A stretch of DNA of 26,872 nucleotides from CAYQZD01 sp964421875. GTDB lineage: Bacteria > Electryoneota > Tariuqbacteria > Tariuqbacterales > Tariuqbacteraceae. Location: the NCBI GenBank assembly GCA_964421875.1, contig CAYQZD010000047.1:1-26872 (forward strand). Reading direction: 5' to 3'. Shown one piece after another: positions 7,083 through 14,504 of this stretch (the first letter of the stretch is position 1; each line of letters starts with the position of its first letter). Under the pieces are notes generated by a model that was not told the origin of the DNA, did no database searches, and worked only from the letters and a program-made list of their open reading frames with translations. Position numbers and translations under genes: made by a program.

Positions 7083-7811
7083 ATGATTGTCGGTGATGGA
7101 ATGCTCGCCAGAGCCTGCGAAGCATTTGAAAATGACCCCTTTGTCACTATTTTCGCATCCGGTGTATCCAATTCATCGGAAGTGCGGGAAGAGGAATTTC
7201 AGTGTGAATTCACACTTTTAGCGAGCCAGCCTAAAGAAATCAAGATTGTCTATTTCAGCACTTGTAGTGTAAATGACCCCAGTGTTTCCGACACTCCATA
7301 TCTGAAGCATAAAATTCATATGGAGAATTATATTAAAGCTAATTTTAAAGAGTACTTAATCTTCAACCTTCCTACAGTTGTCGGAATCACTGAAAATACT
7401 CACACATTCTTTAACTGGTTAGTCAACAAAATTAAGACCGGCGTCAGGTATCAGGTTTTTAAAAACGCTTACCGGTATCTACTCGACGCTGACGATGTGT
7501 CGTTGATAGTTCCTTTCTACCTTAAGAAATACATTGGAATGTCCAAACAGATTTTTATAGCTCAAGATAACAATATCTCAGTTGTAGATATTATACATAT
7601 GGTTGAAGATGCATTGGGGAAAAAGCAGGAATATGAACTTGTAGATGAGGGCACCAAATTTGAAGTCGATAACGGGGAATTCCTTGAAGACAGGATTGCT
7701 ATTTACGGGAAGATAAACGAACACTATACCCGCGATTTGACTAATAAGTACATTAAGCATCAATATTCCGCTGTTCCTATCGAGGTTTCCGCCCGGCAAA
7801 ATTCGGAATAA
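7083..7811 (+). CDS. Short SDR-like sugar-nucleotide oxidoreductase
   Basis: NAD(P)-binding protein of about 242 residues, shorter than the usual 300-350 of extended SDRs. A degenerate glycine motif IVGDGMLARA (2-11) opens the protein. FASGVSNS (24-31) follows, a block common in small SDR-like proteins of O-antigen loci. YFSTCSVNDPS contains the catalytic-type Ser/Thr, and Y73-L-K-H-K77 gives the YxxxK pair. FNLPTVVGI follows at about residue 100, where R-x-x-N-x-Y-G would be expected. So the core active site is present but the N-terminal domain is compressed. It may reduce or epimerise a keto-sugar, which is inference. ATG 7083 is chosen; TTG 7077 is in frame and adds two residues. It sits between a methyltransferase and a GT2. 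Confidence 0.72.
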   Translation: MIVGDGMLARACEAFENDPFVTIFASGVSNSSEVREEEFQCEFTLLASQPKEIKIVYFSTCSVNDPSVSDTPYLKHKIHMENYIKANFKEYLIFNLPTVVGITENTHTFFNWLVNKIKTGVRYQVFKNAYRYLLDADDVSLIVPFYLKKYIGMSKQIFIAQDNNISVVDIIHMVEDALGKKQEYELVDEGTKFEVDNGEFLEDRIAIYGKINEHYTRDLTNKYIKHQYSAVPIEVSARQNSE

Positions 7812-7852
7812 CGTGATTTAACCAATTCAATAATTGAGAAAGACAGCTTTAG

Positions 7853-8794
7853 ATGATTCCTGTTTCCGTAGTGGTTGTATCGTATAACAAAGTGGATGAT
7901 ATGCGAAAGAACCTGCCGCCATTGCTCGCTGAAAGAGCTAATCTTGACGAATTTGAGATTATTATAGTGGATAACGACTCTACGGATGGTTCCAAGGAAT
8001 TCCTGTTGGAACTGCAAAGGGAGCATCCGGAAATCACCCTGGTTCTGAATGAGAAAAATAAAGGTGTCGGCGGAGGGCGCAATTCCGGTTGGGAAGTGGC
8101 AAAAAGGGATTTTATCGTCGCACTCGATGATGACACAAAGATTGCGATAGAGGATATCCGGAGAATTCCTAGTTTATTTGAAAAATATGACAAAGCGGGG
8201 ATTCTCGCATTTCGTATAGTCCATCCCGTTACCGGAGACCTGCAAAATCCTCACGGTGATTCTCCCTGCGAAGTGGCTAATCATCATGGAGCGGGTTTCG
8301 CGCTAAGAAGGGACATCTATGTAAAAATCGGCGGTAACGATGAGGAAGTCGAATACGGAGCGGATGAACTGGACTTTGCCATAAGAGTCCGGGCTCAGGG
8401 GTGGCAGGTATTATACATACCGGAGTTGACAGTGTTCCATAATCCCCCCATTCGAGATAAACCGACTGAAGTCTATCTCGATAACGGCTATTTATACGGT
8501 AATGTCCGCCTGTTGTACAAATTCTTTCCAAAAAAAATGGCGGTTCGTAACAGCCGCAGATATACTTTCATCGCCGCCCGCGCCTGGCTGGCGGAATACG
8601 GACTCAGCAGTCTTACAAGACTTGTTAAAACTTATAAAAAAGCCAAGCAGGATGGAATTGCTGTGCATCTGTCGATACCTCGTGAAACCATAGATTTTTA
8701 CAACAACACCGCGCTCCGTCCCGAATTCGGGAATGTCCTCCTCTTTAATAAAGTAATGGAACGGCTCAAGAGAAAACAATCACTCGTAAATTAG
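7853..8794 (+). CDS. GT2 family glycosyltransferase
   Basis: Inverting GT-A glycosyltransferase of 313 residues. The N-terminus VSVVVVSYNKVDDM (4-17) and IIVDNDSTDGS (37-47) bind the nucleotide. NKGVGGGRNSGWEVA (69-83) is the family GxxxARNxG-like segment, and ALDDDTKI contains the metal-binding D92-D-D94. GAGFALRRDIYVKIGG and GADELDFAIRVRAQGW hold the acceptor-side catalytic acid. No transmembrane segment is seen, so it is probably a peripheral cytoplasmic enzyme that adds one sugar to the lipid-linked unit. The gene follows the short SDR by 41 bases. The ribosome site is weak. The donor sugar is not deducible. Confidence 0.92.
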   Translation: MIPVSVVVVSYNKVDDMRKNLPPLLAERANLDEFEIIIVDNDSTDGSKEFLLELQREHPEITLVLNEKNKGVGGGRNSGWEVAKRDFIVALDDDTKIAIEDIRRIPSLFEKYDKAGILAFRIVHPVTGDLQNPHGDSPCEVANHHGAGFALRRDIYVKIGGNDEEVEYGADELDFAIRVRAQGWQVLYIPELTVFHNPPIRDKPTEVYLDNGYLYGNVRLLYKFFPKKMAVRNSRRYTFIAARAWLAEYGLSSLTRLVKTYKKAKQDGIAVHLSIPRETIDFYNNTALRPEFGNVLLFNKVMERLKRKQSLVN

Positions 8795-8795
8795 A

Positions 8796-8862
8796 GTTTC
8801 ATTATTGGAAATTGGATTCAAATAACACTATCCCCGGTAAACTGAAAGTGTTTAGCTGAAAC
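8796..8862 (+). promoter_or_regulatory. Nested inverted repeats in leader of GT4 gene
   Basis: Two 6-bp complementary pairs nest around one loop: GTTTCA (8796-8801) with TGAAAC (8857-8862), and inside it AACACT (8824-8829) with AGTGTT (8847-8852). The outer right arm ends one base before AGGA (8863-8866), just upstream of the ATG at 8869. A folded mRNA leader could limit ribosome access. The stems are short and chance is not excluded. Confidence 0.3.
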
Positions 8863-8868
8863 AGGATA

Positions 8869-10011
8869 ATGTCCGTATCGTTTTATTTTTATACCAACCT
8901 CCTTGCGCCCTATATGTTTCATCGGTGGCGAATGATTGTAGACGAATTTCCGGGGAGTCTTGTCGTGCTGACAGGAAAGCCAGATCCCGAGCGGCCCTGG
9001 CTCTACAGCCCTGAGGAGATGGATTTTCCCTGTGTCGCTGTTCCGGAATCGTTTCATATTTCTTTGCATCTTGCCTGGTCGAAAGGTCTGAAACAGATGG
9101 TAAAAGCCGCAAATGGGAAAAAGGTAGTCCATCTACTTGAGGCTGTTTCGGGACTCAATGCGCTGAGAATCATTGGAACCGCCAGAGGAAACGCTTTTGC
9201 TATGATGAGTGACGGCGGTTTTCCGGAAACAACACAGCGACCGACTCAACGGCTCCGCTGGAATCTGGTGGGAAAGCGATGTCACGGAGCGATTTCTCCG
9301 GGTGAAGCCGGTCGGAGATATATGCAGGCTTGGGGTTTCCCGCCTGAGAAAACCTACAACAGCTACTTGAGTCACGATGTCCGGGCTTTCGTAAAATACC
9401 GGGACAGCGATGGAGCGGCTGTGGACCGGAGTGAGATTAGGAACTCGCTGGGCCTCGAATCGACCGATGTGCTGGCTCTCTGCGTCAGCAGGCTGCTGGA
9501 TTGGAAACGTTTGGAAGATTTGGCAGAATCTCTCCGGAAACTATCCCCTGAGAATCAGAAACAGCTTTTCATCCTTTTGATTGGGAATGGAAATTACACC
9601 AAGCCTTTGTCTATGTTTCAGTCGCAGAATCTGGTGCGCTTTAAATGGATTCCCGCCGTTGCTTATGAAGAAGTGGTAAAATACTATGCCGCTTCCGATT
9701 TTTTTGTGCTGCCCAGCGAAGGGGATATCTGGGGATTGGTGGTGAATGAAGCGCTTTCGATGGGAAAGCCGGTGGTATGCACCAATCGCATCGGTTCCTC
9801 GGAACTGGTAAAAGACGGGCGGAATGGATTCAAGGTCGCAGTCAGAGACCCGGAGGCGCTGGCTCGCGCTGTTGAAAGCATAGTGGAAGACGGACAACTG
9901 CGTCGATCTATGTCGAACAATGCGCTCACAATAGAAACAGCCTGGCACAGTGGTTTGTACATCGATGAACTCAAACGGTTCGTCAGGGATTTGGGCTGGG
10001 AAGGTGATTGA
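8869..10011 (+). CDS. GT4 family glycosyltransferase
   Basis: Retaining GT-B glycosyltransferase of 380 residues. The N-terminal acceptor domain starts MSVSFYFYTNLLAPYM and includes VVHLLEAVSGLNALR. The C-terminal domain has LALCVSRLLDWKRLEDLAE (about 202-220), where Arg/Lys bind donor phosphates. LPSEGDIWGLVVNEAL (281-296) carries the D-x7-E variant of the family motif, followed by MGKPVVCTNRIGSSELV and the usual DGRNGF loop. AGGA lies only 2 bases before the ATG, which is close for a ribosome site. The next gene starts 12 bases after the stop and has its own AGGAA. The linkage formed is unknown. Confidence 0.9.
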   Translation: MSVSFYFYTNLLAPYMFHRWRMIVDEFPGSLVVLTGKPDPERPWLYSPEEMDFPCVAVPESFHISLHLAWSKGLKQMVKAANGKKVVHLLEAVSGLNALRIIGTARGNAFAMMSDGGFPETTQRPTQRLRWNLVGKRCHGAISPGEAGRRYMQAWGFPPEKTYNSYLSHDVRAFVKYRDSDGAAVDRSEIRNSLGLESTDVLALCVSRLLDWKRLEDLAESLRKLSPENQKQLFILLIGNGNYTKPLSMFQSQNLVRFKWIPAVAYEEVVKYYAASDFFVLPSEGDIWGLVVNEALSMGKPVVCTNRIGSSELVKDGRNGFKVAVRDPEALARAVESIVEDGQLRRSMSNNALTIETAWHSGLYIDELKRFVRDLGWEGD

Positions 10012-10023
10012 GGAACAATACAT

Positions 10024-11013
10024 ATGATAGCCAGTAATCAATATTCAGGCAAACAAATCCTAATAACCGGCGGCTTGGGTTTCATCGGCTCCAACCTGGC
10101 GCACCGGCTGGTGAGATACGGGGCGAAGGTGACCCTCATCGACAGCCTCATCCCCGAATACGGAGGGAATCTATACAATATCGAGGGAATTTCAGACCGG
10201 GTTAGGATCAATATATCCGATGTGCGCGATGAGCACAGTATGAAATATTTAATCCAGGGACAGGACTTCCTTTTCAACCTGGCGGGGCAGACCAGCCATA
10301 TGGATTCTATGAAAAATCCCCACACCGACCTCGAAATCAACTGCCGCTCCCAGCTCTCGATTCTGGAAGCCTGTCGTAACTTTAATCCTGAGATTAAAGT
10401 TGTGTTCGCCAGCACTCGACAGATTTATGGCAAACCTGACTATCTGCCAGTGGATGAACAGCATCCCATACGTCCTGCCGATGTTAACGGTATAAATAAA
10501 ATGGCCGGGGAATGGTATCATATACTTTACAATAATGTTTACGGTATTCGCACCTGCGCTTTGAGGCTCACCAATACCTACGGTCCCCGGATGCGGATTA
10601 AGGACGCGCGCCAAACCTTTTTAGGTATATGGATAAGACTGGTTTTAGAAGGGCGCTCCTTCGAGGTCTGGGGAGGCGAACAGCTTCGCGATTTCAATTA
10701 TATCGACGACTGTGTGGACGCGCTATTAATATCAGCGGTGCGAGAGGAAACAGAGGGCCAGATTTATAACTTAGGAGATAATAATCCTATAAAACTATTG
10801 GATTTAGCTAAATTAGTTGTAGAAGTGAACGGTGAAGGGAACTATGAAGTCCGTACTTTTCCCGAAGACCGTAAACGAATCGATATCGGTGATTACTATT
10901 CCAACTTCGATAAGTTTTCAACGGAAGTCGGTTGGGAACCTAAGGTCGATTTAACTGAGGGTTTGCGGGAAACCTTAGAGTACTATCGCGCCAATTTAAA
11001 CCATTATGTCTGA
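10024..11013 (+). CDS. NAD-dependent epimerase/dehydratase with Asn at the catalytic Tyr position
   Basis: Extended SDR of 329 residues, probably acting on a nucleotide-linked hexose. TGGLGFIGSNLA (15-26) is the NAD-binding motif, and D40 should bind the NAD ribose. FNLAGQTSH (84-92) and VVFASTRQIYG (126-136) provide the Ser/Thr part of the active site. The YxxxK motif reads N155-G-I-N-K159, so the catalytic tyrosine is replaced by asparagine. LRLTNTYGPRMR and EQLRDFNYIDDCVDAL follow, as in GalE and dTDP-glucose dehydratase relatives. I recall a subfamily carrying the same NGINK signature in glycan loci, so the change is probably natural rather than a decayed gene. AGGAA at 10011-10015 sets the start. 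The DegT aminotransferase next door would fit if this enzyme made a keto-sugar. Confidence 0.86.
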   Translation: MIASNQYSGKQILITGGLGFIGSNLAHRLVRYGAKVTLIDSLIPEYGGNLYNIEGISDRVRINISDVRDEHSMKYLIQGQDFLFNLAGQTSHMDSMKNPHTDLEINCRSQLSILEACRNFNPEIKVVFASTRQIYGKPDYLPVDEQHPIRPADVNGINKMAGEWYHILYNNVYGIRTCALRLTNTYGPRMRIKDARQTFLGIWIRLVLEGRSFEVWGGEQLRDFNYIDDCVDALLISAVREETEGQIYNLGDNNPIKLLDLAKLVVEVNGEGNYEVRTFPEDRKRIDIGDYYSNFDKFSTEVGWEPKVDLTEGLRETLEYYRANLNHYV

Positions 11014-11030
11014 TTGAGGAAATCTCATTT

Positions 11031-12143
11031 ATGCTGCTACCCGCCAATCCCAAAGCAAGTTATCTGTCGCAAAAAGATGAAATCGACCACGCCATCCGCG
11101 AGGTGATGGACAGTGGTTGGTATATTTTAGGACAAAAAGTAAAGGCTTTTGAAGACCATTTCGCAGAATACATAGGGACGGAGTATTGCGTTGGGTTGAA
11201 GAGCGGAACCGACGCCCTGCACTTTGCGCTACGGGCTTGCGGTGTGGAGCCGGGTGATGCGGTAATCACGGTTACGCACACAGCCGGGGCAACGGTGGCG
11301 GCGATTGACTGGCTCGGCGCTATTCCCATCCTGGTTGACATCGACCCGACTACCTATACGATAGATCCGCAGAAAACTGAGGACACTTTTCGGCGTGCGT
11401 CGGTCAATCGAATAAAAGCAATCATCGCGGTCCACCTTTACGGACATCCTGCAGATATGACCGCTCTGACTGAAATTGCCCAACGCTGTCACCTGCATCT
11501 TATTGAGGACTGCGCTCAGGCGCATGGAGCCTCAATTAACGATAAAAGAGTCGGCGCCTTTGGAATATGCGGGGGATTCAGTTTTTATCCGACTAAAAAC
11601 CTGGGAGCTTTTGGAGACGCAGGGGCGGTTGTCACCAACGATTCATCCTCCGCTGAACGGTTGAGGTTATTACAGCAATATGGCTGGCGGCAGCGTTATA
11701 TCAGTGAAGAGATTGGTTACAACTCGCGTTTGGACGAAATTCAAGCGGCTATTCTGGATTGTAAACTTCCTCAGCTTGATACCGGCAATAATCGCAGAAG
11801 AGAGATTGCGGATCTCTACAACAGGAGGCTCGCTGGATTGCCGATAACACTGCCGACAGAACAATCCGATTGCCGGCATGTATATCATCAATATGTGATT
11901 CGATGTGGTGATAGGGGAGCGTTACGCCAATATTTGAAAAAACAGGACATTCATACTTCCATTCTTTACCCAATGCCCGTGCATCTGCAGCCTGGTTATA
12001 AAGAACGTGTGATAAATGGTGAGGGTGGATTCGCTGTTTCGGAAAAAATCTCCCGGGAGATTCTCTGCCTGCCGATTTACCCTGAATTAAACAATTCGGA
12101 AGTGGAGGAAGTTATTGAAAGTATAAGAACATTTTACTTATAG
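11031..12143 (+). CDS. DegT/DnrJ/EryC1 family PLP sugar aminotransferase
   Basis: Pyridoxal-phosphate enzyme of 370 residues that transfers an amino group, usually from glutamate, to a keto-sugar nucleotide. Visible features: SGTDALHFAL (58-67) for phosphate contact, VTHTAGATVAAIDWLGAIP (81-99), D160 in LIEDCAQAHGA stacking on PLP, and the Schiff-base lysine K189 in GFSFYPTKNLGAFGDAGA. These fit the 3-aminotransferase branch (FdtB, QdtB, WlaRG type), where FYPTKNLGA(F/L)GDAGA is common, but the regiochemistry remains inference. GAGGA at 11016-11020 precedes the ATG by 10 bases. It follows the NGINK epimerase closely, suggesting a shared pathway. No 3,4-ketoisomerase (FdtA/QdtA) is visible nearby. 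Confidence 0.9.
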   Translation: MLLPANPKASYLSQKDEIDHAIREVMDSGWYILGQKVKAFEDHFAEYIGTEYCVGLKSGTDALHFALRACGVEPGDAVITVTHTAGATVAAIDWLGAIPILVDIDPTTYTIDPQKTEDTFRRASVNRIKAIIAVHLYGHPADMTALTEIAQRCHLHLIEDCAQAHGASINDKRVGAFGICGGFSFYPTKNLGAFGDAGAVVTNDSSSAERLRLLQQYGWRQRYISEEIGYNSRLDEIQAAILDCKLPQLDTGNNRRREIADLYNRRLAGLPITLPTEQSDCRHVYHQYVIRCGDRGALRQYLKKQDIHTSILYPMPVHLQPGYKERVINGEGGFAVSEKISREILCLPIYPELNNSEVEEVIESIRTFYL

Positions 12144-12153
12144 AGTGTGGTTA

Positions 12154-13131
12154 GTGTATTATTTTTGTACTTATTTCGATAGTAATTATCTGCCCAAAGC
12201 GCTATGCCTTTTGGATTCTCTGGAACGACATTGCGCGTCTTTCAGGATTTATATTCTCTGTTTGGATGAGGATTGTTTAAAGAGTGTGAAAGCTCTTAAA
12301 CGGGATTTTATTGATGCTATGGGAGTCGCTGAATTGGAAAAGGTGATTCCACAACTTACGAAGGTAAAAGATAGTCGCTCCGCATCGGAATATTATTATA
12401 CCTGCGGGCCGGCGTTTATCCGTTACGTGTTGGACTTTGAACCGGCGATAGATATTATCACTTATTTGGATGCGGACCTGTATTTCTTCAGCGATCCCGG
12501 ACCGCTGTTTGAGGCGTTCAAAGGGTATTCTATCGGAGTAGTAGGGAATCATATGCCGGAATTCAGAAAGAAGCGTGTATGGCAGGGTTTTTATAATGTA
12601 GGTTGGATTAATTTTCGGCGCGATGCCGATGGTTTAAGTTGTTTGGAATGGTGGCGTGACCGCTGCCTTGAATGGTGCTATGAGCGTTATGAAGACGGTA
12701 AATTTGCAGATCAACTTTATTTAGATCAATGGCCCAAACTTTTTAAAGGTTTTATCGAATTTACCCATCATGGAGCAAATGTCGCGCCCTGGAATGCGGG
12801 TGATTACCGTTTCGCCTGGCGCAACGGACAGATTTATGTGGATGAATATCCTATTATCTATTACCATTTTCACGGACTGATAAAAGTGTTTAAAAACGTT
12901 TATAATACCAATCTTGGATTAACCCTGAAAGCCCCTAATCCCATTGTGAAACATATATATTCAGAATATATTAAGCTCCTTGAACACCACTCGGTGGATC
13001 GGAATCCGACCGCCAGCATCCGGCGGTACCGTCCCAAATATTATGTGATAAAATCCCTCATCCGATTTCTACTGGGTTTAATTTTCCGACAATACATAGT
13101 TGTGAAAAGCGAGTTGTCAGATGCCAAATAA
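12154..13131 (+). CDS. GT8-like DxD glycosyltransferase
   Basis: Glycosyltransferase-like protein of about 325 residues. The start YYFCTYFDSNYLPKALCLL resembles GT8-type enzymes, which open with a strand and then 'Y-L-x-x-x-x-x-L-x-S-L'. YLDADLYFFSDP holds the metal-binding D-x-D (106 and 108 from this start). NVGWINFRRD and the late HHGANVAPWN and YYHFHGL segments supply likely donor- and acceptor-binding His/Asn residues. GTG 12154 gives a family-like N-terminus; GTG 12145 is an alternative adding three residues. The start lies 10 bases after the aminotransferase stop. The 3' end overlaps an ATG at 13121 that would have begun another gene (see the remnant). Specificity unknown. Confidence 0.78.
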   Translation: MYYFCTYFDSNYLPKALCLLDSLERHCASFRIYILCLDEDCLKSVKALKRDFIDAMGVAELEKVIPQLTKVKDSRSASEYYYTCGPAFIRYVLDFEPAIDIITYLDADLYFFSDPGPLFEAFKGYSIGVVGNHMPEFRKKRVWQGFYNVGWINFRRDADGLSCLEWWRDRCLEWCYERYEDGKFADQLYLDQWPKLFKGFIEFTHHGANVAPWNAGDYRFAWRNGQIYVDEYPIIYYHFHGLIKVFKNVYNTNLGLTLKAPNPIVKHIYSEYIKLLEHHSVDRNPTASIRRYRPKYYVIKSLIRFLLGLIFRQYIVVKSELSDAK

Positions 13132-13192
13132 AGCGGGAATCAGTAATACTTTTCGAGGCAGAGACCTGGCGATTACCGGCGGTGCGGAATAG
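13121..13192 (+). pseudogene. Possible 5' remnant of an SDR (sugar epimerase/dehydratase) gene
   Basis: An ATG inside the end of the preceding glycosyltransferase gene, placed as in a coupled operon, opens a 23-codon frame ending at TAG 13190-13192. The second half of its product reads NTFRGRDLAITGGAE. This closely parallels NNFQGKTLLITGGTG at the start of the dehydratase at 14505 and SGKQILITGGLG of the SDR at 10024. It therefore resembles the first strand and glycine turn of a nucleotide-sugar SDR that stops just where GxxG should continue. Shifting the frame by one base gives GIGTPLKR next, hinting at an indel, but no further SDR sequence follows. Fortuitous similarity in 15 residues is possible. 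Confidence 0.45.
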
Positions 13193-13491
13193 GCACTCCC
13201 TTGAAGCGGCAAAAGTATCCGACGACGAACGAACATGTGTGCCAAAGATCTACCTAACATAGAAAAGGGATATATCACCTTAAAGTCATTGATAATTGAT
13301 GCCGATTGCTTTGGTGGCATAAAAGTGAACTGATATCTGCGATGTTCCTCGGAGATACGGATGGACATCTATCCATCACTGATGTTTAGATTATAGAGTA
13401 GTTGAGAAAAGGTGGTTAATAGGAGTAATGTGGTCTTTTCTGATGAAGTGAAAATCAGAAACCAAACTACGCATTTTTCTGGAGAATCATA
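13132..13491. other. Gene-poor interval before the FkbM gene
   Basis: 360 bases with no full-length gene. The first 60 hold the end of the SDR-like remnant. A 32-codon frame at 13235-13333 (MCAKDLPNIEKGYITLKSL...) has no ribosome site and no family I recognise; it may also be debris. At 13437-13461 there is an 8-bp stem TTTCTGAT/ATCAGAAA with a 9-base loop, and GGAG at 13481-13484 serves the next gene. No tRNA, insertion-sequence end or clear promoter is seen. Confidence 0.55.
13437..13461 (+). promoter_or_regulatory. Leader hairpin upstream of FkbM gene
   Basis: TTTCTGAT (13437-13444) pairs with ATCAGAAA (13454-13461) around GAAGTGAAA, and outer GGT/ACC bases could extend the stem with a bulge. 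It is 30 bases before the FkbM start. A T run occurs only 11 bases later (13473-13477), so it is at best a weak terminator. An mRNA leader element is as likely. Confidence 0.35.
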
Positions 13492-14316
13492 ATGTATAAT
13501 CCTCGACGTTTAGCTGTAAACATTTTCGAATATCAGTCATCTTCCTTTAAGGTTGTAGTTAAAATCTATAATATTGGATCGACAGTCTTGGATTTCTTGT
13601 CTACGATATCTAAAGAGGGTTTTAGAACATGGCGTAAATTAAATCAGTTAAAGAGAACAGAGGTGTCAGATCCTGATTCAGCAATTTCTGTTACTCTCAA
13701 TAGCCTCTTGCATCCAATTTTTATTCGTCCCAACAAATATGATGTAGATTCTATCGTTACAACTGTTATCCGACAAGAATATGGCTCTAAAAAATTGCCT
13801 GTTGAACCTCAATTGATGATAGATGCAGGCGCATATATTGGAGATACCGCCGCATATTTTCTTTCTAAGTTCCGAAAATTAAGAGTCATTTCACTTGAAC
13901 CTAATCCACTTAGCTACGAGGTGGCGGCGCGAAATCTAATACCATACGGGCAGCGCTCTATATTGCTGAGAAAGGGTCTATCAGTAAATGGACAATCCAT
14001 GAATTTTAATGGTGATTTTATTTCTTATGGCGCTACAAATCAAAAAAGCGCTACTAGAATCGAATGCACTAGTATTCCCGAACTCCTTGAACAATTCTCA
14101 ATATCACATTTGGATATTTTAAAAATGGATATTGAAGGAACCGAAAAATTGATTTTTTCCACAAATCCAGAAACATGGCTCAACCGTGTAGGTTTTCTCC
14201 TCATAGAAACTCATGGTCAAGAAATTGAGGATTTGGTACATTCGGTTCTTAGAAAAAATGGCTTTTCAATGATAATGCATCGTTCCGTTTTATATTGTAC
14301 ACGCGAACACCCATAA
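13492..14316 (+). CDS. FkbM family SAM-dependent methyltransferase
   Basis: O-methyltransferase of 274 residues, likely acting on a sugar hydroxyl. The first 100 residues are variable. The FkbM core then shows MIDAGAYIGDTAAYF (109-123) as SAM motif I, ISLEPNPLSYEVAARNL (133-149) with the acidic E136, and the family hallmark DILKMDIEGTE (208-218), followed by LLIETHGQEIEDL. The ATG is set by GGAG at 13481-13484, 7 bases upstream. The gene is distinctly AT-rich: 22 of 60 bases are G or C in 13501-13560, against 34 of 60 in 14701-14760 of the next gene. Long non-coding flanks on both sides and the SDR remnant upstream suggest a later insertion. Confidence 0.9.
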   Translation: MYNPRRLAVNIFEYQSSSFKVVVKIYNIGSTVLDFLSTISKEGFRTWRKLNQLKRTEVSDPDSAISVTLNSLLHPIFIRPNKYDVDSIVTTVIRQEYGSKKLPVEPQLMIDAGAYIGDTAAYFLSKFRKLRVISLEPNPLSYEVAARNLIPYGQRSILLRKGLSVNGQSMNFNGDFISYGATNQKSATRIECTSIPELLEQFSISHLDILKMDIEGTEKLIFSTNPETWLNRVGFLLIETHGQEIEDLVHSVLRKNGFSMIMHRSVLYCTREHP

Positions 14317-14322
14317 TGTATA

Positions 14323-14412
14323 ATGAAACTATACAATGAACCGGCGGAGATCATTGACCGGTTTAAGCAGAAGACGATAATTACAAGGAAGAATATAGAT
14401 AATCCGGTATAA
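14323..14412 (+). CDS. Short ORF of unknown reality
   Basis: A 29-codon frame starting 6 bases after the FkbM stop. It encodes a charged peptide beginning MKLYNEPAEIIDRFKQK. There is no evident ribosome site and I recognise no family. Inverted repeats overlap it (TGTATA/TATACA at 14317-14335 and AACCGG/CCGGTT at 14339-14363). It may be a remnant of a longer gene or chance. Confidence 0.15.
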   Translation: MKLYNEPAEIIDRFKQKTIITRKNIDNPV

Positions 14413-14504
14413 CCGTTTTGCCTATCCTATAGCTTACAAGAATAAACTATAAGTGAAATAAAACATCGGTAGGCACGACAACGAATTAGTGTGGATGATT
14501 AGCT

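Noticed and set aside
9541..10041. 166-codon open frame on the - strand
   Set aside because: It is antisense to the GT4 gene that carries clear donor-site motifs, has no family features, and opposes the direction of every real gene here.
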